NCBI GenBank assembly: GCA_038400315.1
Contig: CP151667.1
Span: forward strand, 4,103,174 to 4,167,173
Reading direction: 5' to 3'
DNA: 64,000 nucleotides
DNA from: Isosphaeraceae bacterium EP7
GTDB taxonomy: Bacteria > Planctomycetota > Planctomycetia > Isosphaerales > Isosphaeraceae
Under the pieces are notes generated by a model. That model had not been told where the DNA came from and did not search any database. It saw only the letters and a program-made list of their open reading frames with translations. The first letter of the stretch is position 1. Every line of letters begins with the position of its first letter. Below are positions 24,088 through 32,277 of the stretch, piece by piece. The position numbers were made by a program, and so were the translations under genes.

Positions 24088-26886
24088 ATGACTCGACGGC
24101 GGCAGGTCAGGTTGCGGGGTGTGCGGGTCCATAACCTGAAGGGGGTCGACCTCGACCTTCCCCTGGGCAAGCTCGTGGCGTTCACCGGGGTGAGCGGGTC
24201 GGGCAAGAGTTCCCTGGCGTTCGACACGCTCTATGCCGAGGGGCAGCGGCGGTATATCGAGACCTTCTCGGCCTACACCCGCCAGTTTCTGGAGGCGCTG
24301 GACAAGCCCGATGCCGACCTGATCGAGGGGATTCCGCCCGCCGTGGCCGTGGCCCAGCGGGTCTCGAAGCGGTCGGGCCGGAGCACGGTCGGCACCGTCA
24401 CCGAGACACAGGATGCCCTCGGCCTGCTGTTCGCCAAGCTCGGACGGGTCATCTGCCGGGTCTGCGGCGACGAGGTCCACCCGGCCAACCCCGCGACCGT
24501 CGAGCGGGCGATCGACGGGCTCGCCGAAGGAACCCGCTACCTCATCACCTACCCCCTCGAGGTCCGGCCCGAGTCCGACCGCGCCGCGCTGGCCGATGCC
24601 CTCCGCGAGGACGGATTCACGAGGGTCAGGGTCGGCGGTGAAGTGGTCGCCCTGGAAGAGGGCCCGATCCCCGAGCCCGGCGAGGGGGGCATTGTCGACG
24701 TGGTGGTCGACCGCCTCGTCAGGGGCTCCGACGCGACCTCTCGGCGGCTCGACTCGATCGAGACCGCCTTCTCCAAGGGGTTCGGCCGCTGCCGGATCGT
24801 CGCCGGGGACGAGGTCCTCACCTTCTACGACGGCTGGCGTTGCAGCCGCTGCGGCGCCGACTACCTGGCCCCCGAGCCCCGCCTGTTCCGGTTCAACAGC
24901 CCGCTGGGCGCATGCCCGACCTGCGAAGGGTTCGGCCGCGTGGTGGACCTCGACCTCGAACGGGTCGTGCCCGACCCCACCCGGTCCTTGCGAGACGGCG
25001 CCATCGTCCCCTGGACGACACCCGCCTACCAGAGCTGGAACGATGACCTCGTTCAGGCGGCCGGACGCATGGCGGTGCCGCTCGACGTTCCCTTCCGCGA
25101 CCTGACCCCCGAGCAGGTGGGCCGGGTGGTGAACGGCGACAAGGCGGCCGGTTTTCCGGGGCTGCGTGGGTTCTTCGCCAGGCTGGACAAGAAGGTCTAC
25201 AAGATGCACGTCCGCATCTTCCTGGCCCGCTGGCGAGGCTACAAGCCTTGCCCCGACTGCCAGGGAGCCAGGCTCCGGCCGGAAGCTCTCGCCGTGCGCG
25301 TGGGCGGGCGGAACCTGGCCGAGGTCGATTCGCTGACCATCGCGGGCGCCCTCGCGTTCCTGGACGAGGTCGCCGCGGCCGAGGCCGAGAATCCGGTGGC
25401 GCGGGGCATCCTGGCGCAGGCCCGGAACCGGCTCGACTACCTGGAGCGGATCGGCCTGGGATATCTGACGCTCGACCGGCTGGCCCGGACCCTCTCCGCC
25501 GGCGAGGCCCGCCGCGTCGCCCTGACGTCGGCCCTCGGCTCGGGCCTGGTCAACACCCTGTACGTGCTGGACGAGCCCTCGATTGGCCTCCACCCCACCG
25601 ACGTCGGCCGGCTGATCGCGGCGCTGGTCGGGCTGCGTGACTCGGGCAACTCGGTGGTCGTCGTCGAGCACGACATGGACATCGTCAGGGCCTCGGACCA
25701 CGTCGTCGAGGTCGGCCCGGGCGCGGGCGACGCTGGCGGCCGGATCCTCTTCACCGGCACGCCTGAGGGTTTGGCCCAGCTCGAAGGCTCGGCGACCGGC
25801 GATGTGTTGAGCGGCCGAGGCGCCTCGCTGGCCGTCCCCAAGACGCGGCGGAAGCCGTCGGGCCACCTGAAACTCACCGGCGCACGCGGACATAACCTGA
25901 AAGGGATCGACGTCGACATCCCGCTCGGCGTCCTCTGCGTCGTCACCGGTGTGAGCGGGTCGGGCAAGAGCACGCTCGTCGAAGACACCCTGTTCCCGGC
26001 TCTCGCCCGCAGGCTGAAGAACGAGCCGCTGCCCGCGGCGCCGTTTGACGAGCTGACCGGCACCGAAGCCCTGGGCGACGTCGCCCTCGTCGATCAGTCG
26101 CCCATCGGCCGGACCCCCCGGTCGAACCCCGTGACCTATCTGAAGGCGTTCGACGAGATCCGCAAGACGTTCGCCGAGACCCACGAGGCCAAGCTGCGGA
26201 ACTTCTCGGCCAGCCGGTTCAGCTTCAACGTCGAAGGAGGCCGGTGCGACGCCTGCGAAGGCAACGGCTACCAGGTCGTCGACATGCAGTTCATGCCCGA
26301 CGTCATGCTGCGCTGCCCGGTCTGCCGGGGCCGTCGGTACCGATCGGAAGTCCTCGAAATCACCTACCGAGGCAAATCCATCGCCGAAGTCCTCGACCTG
26401 ACCGCCCGCGAGGCGTTCCGCTTCTTCGCCAACAAGCCCAAGGTGCAGAGCAAGCTCCGCCCGCTCATCGACGTGGGCCTCGACTACCTCCGCCTGGGCC
26501 AGCCCGCCTCGACCCTCTCCGGAGGCGAGGCCCAGCGCCTCAAGCTGGCCAACTTCCTCGCCTCGACCCCGGCCGCGCTTACCCGAGCCGCCGGCGGCGC
26601 CAAGACCCTGTTCATCCTCGACGAGCCGACCACCGGCCTGCACCCGCTCGACACCCTCAAATTAATGGACGCCCTGACCAGCCTGATCGACGTGGGCCAC
26701 TCCCTCGTCGTCGTCGAGCACAGCCCCGAGTTCATGGCCGCCGCCGACTGGATCATCGACGTCGGCCCCGGCCCGGGCGCCGACGGAGGAACGATCGTCG
26801 CCCAGGGAACCCCCGAGCAAGTCGCCAAGTCCAAGACCCCCACGGGAACGGTGCTGGCCGGCAGGCTCGGCAAGAAGCCCCGCTGA
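24088..26886 (+). CDS. uvrA: Excinuclease ABC subunit A
   Basis: The 932-residue protein is close to the family's usual 940 and carries all expected parts. Walker A1 (GVSGSGKSS) is at about residue 33, and the first zinc site is CSRC...CPTC at about 251-279. The first ABC signature is LSAGEA (about 470) and Walker B1 is LYVLDEPS (about 490). Walker A2 (GVSGSGKST) is near 620, the second zinc site CDAC...CPVC near 720-745, signature 2 LSGGEAQ near 809, and Walker B2 [13 protein letters not shown] near 841. UvrA finds bulky DNA lesions and loads UvrB in nucleotide excision repair. The first signature has Ala in place of Gly. No uvrB or uvrC is in the window. The ATG at 24088 removes an unconvincing upstream stretch. 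Confidence 0.93.
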   Translation: MTRRRQVRLRGVRVHNLKGVDLDLPLGKLVAFTGVSGSGKSSLAFDTLYAEGQRRYIETFSAYTRQFLEALDKPDADLIEGIPPAVAVAQRVSKRSGRSTVGTVTETQDALGLLFAKLGRVICRVCGDEVHPANPATVERAIDGLAEGTRYLITYPLEVRPESDRAALADALREDGFTRVRVGGEVVALEEGPIPEPGEGGIVDVVVDRLVRGSDATSRRLDSIETAFSKGFGRCRIVAGDEVLTFYDGWRCSRCGADYLAPEPRLFRFNSPLGACPTCEGFGRVVDLDLERVVPDPTRSLRDGAIVPWTTPAYQSWNDDLVQAAGRMAVPLDVPFRDLTPEQVGRVVNGDKAAGFPGLRGFFARLDKKVYKMHVRIFLARWRGYKPCPDCQGARLRPEALAVRVGGRNLAEVDSLTIAGALAFLDEVAAAEAENPVARGILAQARNRLDYLERIGLGYLTLDRLARTLSAGEARRVALTSALGSGLVNTLYVLDEPSIGLHPTDVGRLIAALVGLRDSGNSVVVVEHDMDIVRASDHVVEVGPGAGDAGGRILFTGTPEGLAQLEGSATGDVLSGRGASLAVPKTRRKPSGHLKLTGARGHNLKGIDVDIPLGVLCVVTGVSGSGKSTLVEDTLFPALARRLKNEPLPAAPFDELTGTEALGDVALVDQSPIGRTPRSNPVTYLKAFDEIRKTFAETHEAKLRNFSASRFSFNVEGGRCDACEGNGYQVVDMQFMPDVMLRCPVCRGRRYRSEVLEITYRGKSIAEVLDLTAREAFRFFANKPKVQSKLRPLIDVGLDYLRLGQPASTLSGGEAQRLKLANFLASTPAALTRAAGGAKTLFILDEPTTGLHPLDTLKLMDALTSLIDVGHSLVVVEHSPEFMAAADWIIDVGPGPGADGGTIVAQGTPEQVAKSKTPTGTVLAGRLGKKPR

Positions 26887-26902
26887 GACGCCGTCGGATC
26901 GC

Positions 26903-27280
26903 TCAGACCGGGGGCAGGTCGGGCTCATCCAGCTCGCTGAGTCTGGCCCGGACCAAATCCGCCAATAATTCCCGATCGAGTTCCCAGTCGACAGGGATCT
27001 GAAAACAATTTTTCATGACAACATACTTCTCCAGCCTCGCCTTGAAGTCTTCGATGACGCGGGGACTGAAGGCTGAAAATGTGAGGTGACGCTTGTAGGC
27101 GCAAACGCCAACAACATATTTCCCGTCACGGTGGATGGTGGGCACATTCCAGGAAATCTTGGACTTCAATTCCGGGAATTGGGCGACAATGAAATCAATG
27201 ACGGACCCAAGGGTCTTTGCTTTCGTCGGGTCTTGCGAGGCCAGATAGTCCTCGACCGAACTGAATTTCGGGGATTTCAT
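26903..27280 (-). CDS. DUF1801 / YdhG-like protein
   Basis: The 125-residue protein shows the DUF1801 pattern: [22 protein letters not shown] at about residues 8-29, then [36 protein letters not shown], where a small alpha-beta domain carries the conserved W-x-P and the CAYKRH-like strand. Relatives are small single-domain proteins with no firm function; some are annotated as iron chaperone-like. I use the ATG at 27280; an upstream start at 27334 would add 18 residues of uncertain value. It converges with uvrA with only 16 bases between the stops. Confidence 0.75.
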   Translation of the reverse strand: MKSPKFSSVEDYLASQDPTKAKTLGSVIDFIVAQFPELKSKISWNVPTIHRDGKYVVGVCAYKRHLTFSAFSPRVIEDFKARLEKYVVMKNCFQIPVDWELDRELLADLVRARLSELDEPDLPPV

Positions 27281-27443
27281 TTCTTGCTGACTGCCTTGGG
27301 GTGCCAAGGATGTTCTCCGCTGGAAAAACCGCAAGCAATACTCGCGTGGATCCGCCGAGGATAGGCCAAGCCGGCACTCCTTGCCAGCCCGACCGGATGG
27401 TCGACGGATTGACGCTCAGATGACAATCGAAGAGGGCCCGGCC

Positions 27444-28010
27444 ATGCCCAACTCCGCCGCCGATCGCGGATTTCGACTCACCGATGCGATGGTCATGATC
27501 TCCCTCGCGGCCATCGGCCTGGCGATGGCGGTCAAGCCCTATGAGGGCATGGATCGGCAGATGATCATCGTGATCGGAGGCTTCGACGCTCGGGCCTGGA
27601 GTTTCGCCAGGTATTACGGCTCGCTCGCCTACCCGTGCATCACCCCCCTGACTCTCGCGCTCCCGCTCCTCGCCCTGCGACGACCTCGACCACCGCTCAG
27701 CCGACTCTTCCTCCGGCCTGGCTTGGGCGGATGCGTGGCGGCATCGGTTGCGTTGCTTCTGCGAGGCCTCGAATCCCTGCCCCATTACCTTGCAGACATG
27801 GGATGGCACCAGGGGCCGATCGAGCCGTGGGTGCTGACCGGCGAGAAGGTTGGCTATTCCGTCCTCGGTGTCTGGGCAATGCTCGCTGTTGCGGGGCGAT
27901 GGCGAATCGGGCCGGGCTGGCTGGAACGCGTCGCGATTCTTGTCGGTTCGCTCTGGGCTGCCGGTGCGGTCGGTTCCGTCGCTGTCGTGCTTCGTACCAG
28001 ATGGGGGTGA
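27444..28010 (+). CDS. Multi-span membrane protein of unknown function
   Basis: The 188-residue product has about five hydrophobic segments (around residues 14-30, 55-75, 89-105, 130-150 and 160-180) joined by short loops, and a basic loop (ALRRPRPPLSRLFLRPG). I recognise no family. The ATG at 27444 is preceded about 10 bases upstream by GAAGAGGG; earlier in-frame starts exist at 27420 and 27381 but are less well placed. It is followed by the YkgJ-type gene after about 230 bases without a gene. Confidence 0.55.
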   Translation: MPNSAADRGFRLTDAMVMISLAAIGLAMAVKPYEGMDRQMIIVIGGFDARAWSFARYYGSLAYPCITPLTLALPLLALRRPRPPLSRLFLRPGLGGCVAASVALLLRGLESLPHYLADMGWHQGPIEPWVLTGEKVGYSVLGVWAMLAVAGRWRIGPGWLERVAILVGSLWAAGAVGSVAVVLRTRWG

Positions 28011-28242
28011 ATGCATCAGGATTCCGAGCTGGGAAGAGGTCAAGCAGACATTCTTGCTCTGTTACGGCTTGATCTCGACCCTGTGCATCCTTGATTTGAC
28101 CGATGGATCGACCGTCCCCATCGCGGTGCCGTTCCAGGCCGCTGCTCCCGACGCGGATCACGAAGTCAATGGCGACATCGATTCGGTTAAAATGCGGTGT
28201 TCCCGCGACGAACCTTCACGACCAGCGCGAGAAACCCTCCAA

Positions 28243-29103
28243 ATGCCAGGCAAGCCCGGACGTCCCAGACCTCCCGGAAGAAAGGCGAAGCGTGTTCGAC
28301 CTTCCTCGCGACCAAAAAGGTTCGGCGAGGAGCGTGTCGTCACTCGGGCTCGGCTCGCGGCTGCCCAGGACTCGCTGAAGATCCTGTCGGGGCCGTCGGC
28401 GGCTCTCGGTACGATCGAACTGGCGCGAAGGATCAGCGAGCTCACCGACCGGTCGATCATGCAGGTCCATGCGTCTTGCCATGACGGGAACCGGGTCGCG
28501 TGCCGGAGCGGATGCACCTATTGCTGCATGTTCCCGGTCGCGGCTTCGGCTCCCGAGGTCCTGGCCATCGCCACATTCGTCCGCGAGCGGTTCGATGAAG
28601 GGCGGCAAGCGGCCCTCGATCGTCGCGTCGAGGCGAATATCTCGGCGACCGAAGGCATGGACATGAGCCGGAGGGATCGTGTCAGGGTGGATTGCCCCTT
28701 CCTTGAGGAGGGCAAGTGCGCGGTTTACGAGGTCAGGCCCGTCGCCTGCCGGGGATACTCATCGTACAGCGTCGAGGATTGCCGGGAGGACTTCGAGCAT
28801 CCGGGGGCCGGGGTTGAAATTCATACCAACGGGCTGCGGGAACTCGTCTTCGGGGCGATCCGCGAGGGGCTGGCCGTCGCGTGCAAATCGGCCTCGGTGG
28901 AGCATCGCCTCCTGGAATTGGTCCGGGCCTACAAGATCGCCTCGGAGGATTCGACCCTGGCAGAGACCTGGCGGAGCCGACCCGGAACATTCGAAACCGC
29001 GACCGGGGAGAGCGTTTTCCCGGGCCCGTGGTCGGACGAGCTCAACCAGGACTTCGAGGACGTTTACAGTGACACTGTCAATGATCTAGAACGCGGGAAG
29101 TAG
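28243..29103 (+). CDS. YkgJ-family cysteine-cluster (zinc/iron-binding) protein
   Basis: The product (286 residues from the ATG at 28243) has the YkgJ cysteine pattern: VACRSGCTYCCMFPVAASAPE at about residues 84-104, then DCPFLEEGKCAVYEVRPVACRGYSS at about 150-174, which supplies the CxxxCxxCC and CPFL...C...RPxxCR ligands. The first 40 residues are Arg/Lys/Pro-rich and probably disordered. Family members bind a metal cluster; roles in flagellin methylation and regulation have been proposed for some, but none is firm here. The start is uncertain: an ATG at 28192 is also in frame and lies in a TTAAAAT stretch that could be a -10 element instead. Confidence 0.75.
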   Translation: MPGKPGRPRPPGRKAKRVRPSSRPKRFGEERVVTRARLAAAQDSLKILSGPSAALGTIELARRISELTDRSIMQVHASCHDGNRVACRSGCTYCCMFPVAASAPEVLAIATFVRERFDEGRQAALDRRVEANISATEGMDMSRRDRVRVDCPFLEEGKCAVYEVRPVACRGYSSYSVEDCREDFEHPGAGVEIHTNGLRELVFGAIREGLAVACKSASVEHRLLELVRAYKIASEDSTLAETWRSRPGTFETATGESVFPGPWSDELNQDFEDVYSDTVNDLERGK

Positions 29104-29241
29104 CGTTGTACATCGGGTTTTGGCGACTCAGTCAGCTTCGAATCCTTGTGGAGCGGCTGAGGCTCCTTCCCTGAGACTTGCGAGCTGCCTGACGTGGGTC
29201 GCGAGACAACGCGTCAGGGGTGACTTCGCGAGGGAGCGACC

Positions 29242-30129
29242 ATGACGACTGATCAACTGAACCGACTGATCAGCATTGTTGCCTCGATCACCTTGTTCGA
29301 GATGATGGTGGCAATCGGGCTGGGCGTGACGGTTGCCGACGTGCTGCGGGTCGCTACGGATTGGAGACTGGTTGCCAAGGCGTCGCTGGCAAGTTATGTC
29401 CTGGTTCCGGCGGCTGCGGTTGGCCTGTTAATTCTCTTTCAGGCGGACCCATACGTTGCCACGGGGTTCTTGATCTGCGCGGTTTGTCCGGGGGCACCCT
29501 ATGGCCCGCCATTGACCGGGATGGCGAAGGGAAACGTCGTCGTGTCGGTGGGGTTGATGGTGGTTCTGGCAGGGTCGTCAGCGCTCGCGGCGCCGCTCCT
29601 GTTGCAAGGGCTATTGCCCCTCGTGCTGCGGCATTTACCCGCATTGCCGCCCGACAGCCCTCTTCCAGCGATCGATGCGCGCAAAGTGGTCGCCACCTTG
29701 ATGATGGCGCAGTTCATTCCTCTGTGCCTGGGCTTGGCAATGCGCCAATGGCGGCCAACCCTGGCGGATCGCCTGAAGAGGCCGGCAAACCTTCTCAGCA
29801 TGGTGCTCAACCTGACGACCTTGAGCCTGATTCTCTTCTCGCAGTTTGAGATGCTCATCGGCGTCCCCCCGCGGGCTTATCTCGGGATGCTGGCCCTGGT
29901 TCTTGCGGGCGTTGCCGCCGGTTGGCTGCTCGGCGGAACCGGCAACGACCGCGCCATGGTGATGGCGACCTCGGTTCGCAACGTCGGCGTCGCCCTCGTG
30001 ATCGCGACCTCTGCCTTCGCCGGCACACGCGCCGTCGCCGCCGCAACCGCATTCGCCATCTTTCAGACCGTGGTCATGGCCCTAATCGCGGCCTTGTGGG
30101 GCAGGCTTGCGTCCCCGTCCGATGCTTGA
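29242..30129 (+). CDS. BASS-type (bile acid:Na+ symporter family) transporter
   Basis: The 295-residue protein has about nine to ten membrane segments and the SBF-like signatures GFLICAVCPGAPYGPPLTGMAKGN (a discontinuous helix region near residue 75) and ATSVRNVGVALVIATSAF near residue 247, where the second crossover helix would sit. The family moves organic anions, often coupled to sodium; the substrate here is unknown. GGGAGCGACC lies directly before the ATG. It follows the YkgJ gene after 138 bases, with no clear operon partner. Confidence 0.8.
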   Translation: MTTDQLNRLISIVASITLFEMMVAIGLGVTVADVLRVATDWRLVAKASLASYVLVPAAAVGLLILFQADPYVATGFLICAVCPGAPYGPPLTGMAKGNVVVSVGLMVVLAGSSALAAPLLLQGLLPLVLRHLPALPPDSPLPAIDARKVVATLMMAQFIPLCLGLAMRQWRPTLADRLKRPANLLSMVLNLTTLSLILFSQFEMLIGVPPRAYLGMLALVLAGVAAGWLLGGTGNDRAMVMATSVRNVGVALVIATSAFAGTRAVAAATAFAIFQTVVMALIAALWGRLASPSDA

Positions 30130-30538
30130 CGAGCGACTCGGCCACCTACAACCAAAGAAACCAACGTCGAACACGAGGACGGTGAAGCGCTGTCGAACGG
30201 CTGCCGCCCGCAAAGGGGACATTCTGTCGTCCCAAATGCGATCGAGAGGCCGTAGCCGACGCCTCTTTCCCGAGTCACTCTCTGTGTTGGCCTACGACTC
30301 GACCTCCCTTGAAGTGTTCTGAGCAGGCCCGATCACGGGCGGCGCGTGGAATGTTCGACAAGGGCGGCTGCAATGATTTTCCCATTTTGTCCATTTTTTA
30401 GGGACGGATCGTCCCGCTTAAGGGATAGTATTCTATAGGGCCCCACATCTCGCGCAACGACGCCCGGGACGGCCTCCTTCGCCGATGTCGGCGAAACCAC
30501 GTACAGCCTGAATCCGCACCCGGGAGCGACGCAGCACC
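30130..30538. other. Gene-free stretch with AT-rich promoter-like segment
   Basis: No coding frame is convincing. From 30375 to 30440 the base composition drops to AT-rich, with a small hairpin (GGGACG...CGTCCC, 30401-30415) and a TATTCTATAGGG stretch that could be a -10 region for the gene at 30539. Confidence 0.4.
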
Positions 30539-31816
30539 ATGGGCAAGCTCGAAGTCAGCCAGCGGCGCATCGACGCCAATCGCCGCAATGCCATGCGCAG
30601 CACGGGGCCGAAGACCGAGGAGGGGAAGGCGCAGTCGCGGCGTAATAGCCTGATTCATGGGCTGGCCGGCAACGGCGTCGTCGTTCCCGAGAACGAGGCG
30701 CAGGCCGCTCGCGAGCTGGGCGAGCAACTGGTTTCGTCGCTTCGGCCGATGAATGCGTTCGAGATGGGGCTGGTCGAGACGATCGCGATCGAGAGCGTAC
30801 GGATCGACCGCTGCCGGATCGAGGAACGGCTGGTGCGCGACGTGCGCGCCCGCCGTACGTTTTCCTGCTGGCTGGACGAGCGCAAGGCCGAGGCCGCGAA
30901 GCTGGGGAAGACGCTGGGCGACTGCCCGGATGAGGTGGCCTCGCGTTTATCGACGACTTCGGCGGGGTGCGAATGGCTGGGTGTCCGCTGGCGGGCGCTG
31001 GGCAAGGTGCTCGAAAAGAAGGGGTCGTGGAGCGACGAGCAGAAATCGCTGGCGCTGGACCTGATGGGAGTGGCCGCTGAGGTCCGCGCGATGGACAGCC
31101 CGCTCGACGCGCCCGAGGGGATTGATGCGTCGACGCACCTCCGGGACATCGTCGAGTATGAATTGGAGGCGCTGGCGCTGCGCCAGGAGGATTCGCTCGA
31201 TGCCATCGACGACGAGCTGCGCGAGGCCACTTCGCTGGGCCTGATCGCCGTGGATGACCCGACGCTCGGGCTGCTTCGTCGCTACGAGACGGCCAGCTTT
31301 CGCCGCCAGCGGTGGGCGCTGGACATGCTGCACAGGGGTCGCCAGAAGCCGGCGCCCGTCCCGACGATGACCCACGACTACGTCGAGCGGCCCCGCCCGG
31401 ATTTCTCCGTCTGGGGCACCCCTGATCCGGTCCCGCACGGCGACGAACCTTCGCCGCATCCCGACCCCGAGACACCCTCACCCGGACCCGAACGCTCCCA
31501 ACCCGGAGCCGACCATTCGCAATACGTCATTCCGGCCGAGCCCGCCGGGGTTGCCCGGCCTGAAAACCGCCAGCAATCCGCCTCGAATCTCCTCGCAGAA
31601 CGAAGCCATGGGGCCAACACGGGTCGATTCGCGGAACGAAGCCATCTTTCGGGCCTGTTGCGTCGGTTGGCCCGGTCGCTCGCCGGCCCGAAGGTGGCCA
31701 GCTTGCCCGTGAAGCCGCTCGCCAGGCCCGATCGCCGGCTGTCTCGACCCGCGATGGCCCCGGCCCGGCCGATTCGCCCGGAAATGCTCCGAATCCTCGA
31801 TGCCCCGGCCGCCTGA
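30539..31816 (+). CDS. Conserved hypothetical protein with an RSTGPKTEEGK N-terminal motif
   Basis: The 425-residue protein begins with RIDANRRNAMRSTGPKTEEG followed by RRNSLIHGL. Similar stretches (NRRNALRSTGPRTPEGK...RNALRHGL) mark a family that occurs in many copies in planctomycete genomes. Residues about 70-270 are helical and rich in Leu/Glu/Arg. The rest is Pro/Ser/Arg-rich and probably disordered, with a duplicated AERSH unit at 31598-31609 and 31634-31645. No catalytic motif is seen, and a link to mobile DNA is possible but unproved. The start is the first ATG of the frame, directly before the motif. Confidence 0.7.
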   Translation: MGKLEVSQRRIDANRRNAMRSTGPKTEEGKAQSRRNSLIHGLAGNGVVVPENEAQAARELGEQLVSSLRPMNAFEMGLVETIAIESVRIDRCRIEERLVRDVRARRTFSCWLDERKAEAAKLGKTLGDCPDEVASRLSTTSAGCEWLGVRWRALGKVLEKKGSWSDEQKSLALDLMGVAAEVRAMDSPLDAPEGIDASTHLRDIVEYELEALALRQEDSLDAIDDELREATSLGLIAVDDPTLGLLRRYETASFRRQRWALDMLHRGRQKPAPVPTMTHDYVERPRPDFSVWGTPDPVPHGDEPSPHPDPETPSPGPERSQPGADHSQYVIPAEPAGVARPENRQQSASNLLAERSHGANTGRFAERSHLSGLLRRLARSLAGPKVASLPVKPLARPDRRLSRPAMAPARPIRPEMLRILDAPAA

Positions 31817-31963
31817 ACGCCGGTTTGGATCGCTGAACATGCCTTGATCTTTGACAATTCGGAAGAATCAAGGCATCCTTGCGCGTCGGCCTGTCGCTCC
31901 CTCGGGGGAAACAGCGAATGACGGAGGCGTTACGCGCCGGCCGGACGTTCCCCCGGGAAAACG

Positions 31964-32198
31964 AGGGACAGGCACCTTCGCTTCGCTGCGGAGCCAGTCC
32001 CCGTGTTCCTTGTCACCGACCCCCGAGGTCGTCACCTGCGCTTCGCTGCGGAGGAGTTGGTCCCCCGATTTCCCGCATCGCCGGAACAGTGCGGTTCCCG
32101 CATGCCTGGCCCGGTCGAGGAAACGGGGGCGGGCTTGAGTCTGCGTCGGGTGGGCATTGTCCGCCAGGAGCGAGCCCCCGCGGTGGGCATTGCCCACC
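31964..32198. repeat. Intergenic direct and inverted repeats
   Basis: The 460-base gap after the hypothetical gene holds a 14-base direct repeat GCTTCGCTGCGGAG (31980-31993 and 32040-32053). It also has a GTGGGCATTG repeat (32150-32159 and 32183-32192) and a perfect palindrome, GGTGGGCA-T-TGCCCACC (32182-32198). The surrounding sequence has no convincing gene. Such blocks look like dispersed chromosomal repeats rather than an IS end. Confidence 0.6.
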
Positions 32199-32277
32199 CT
32201 ACGTGAATTGCTCAAATGACCAGCCGTCTGGCCCGGTCTTGGGCCAACTGCGTCACTTCTAGCGCGATCACTCCAGA

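Noticed and set aside
24016-26643. An 875-codon open frame on the minus strand
   Set aside because: It is antisense to uvrA and shows no recognisable domain.
27850-28242. Upstream extension of the YkgJ-family gene
   Set aside because: The extra stretch overlaps the end of the membrane protein gene in another frame and has no ribosome site; 28243 or 28192 fits better.
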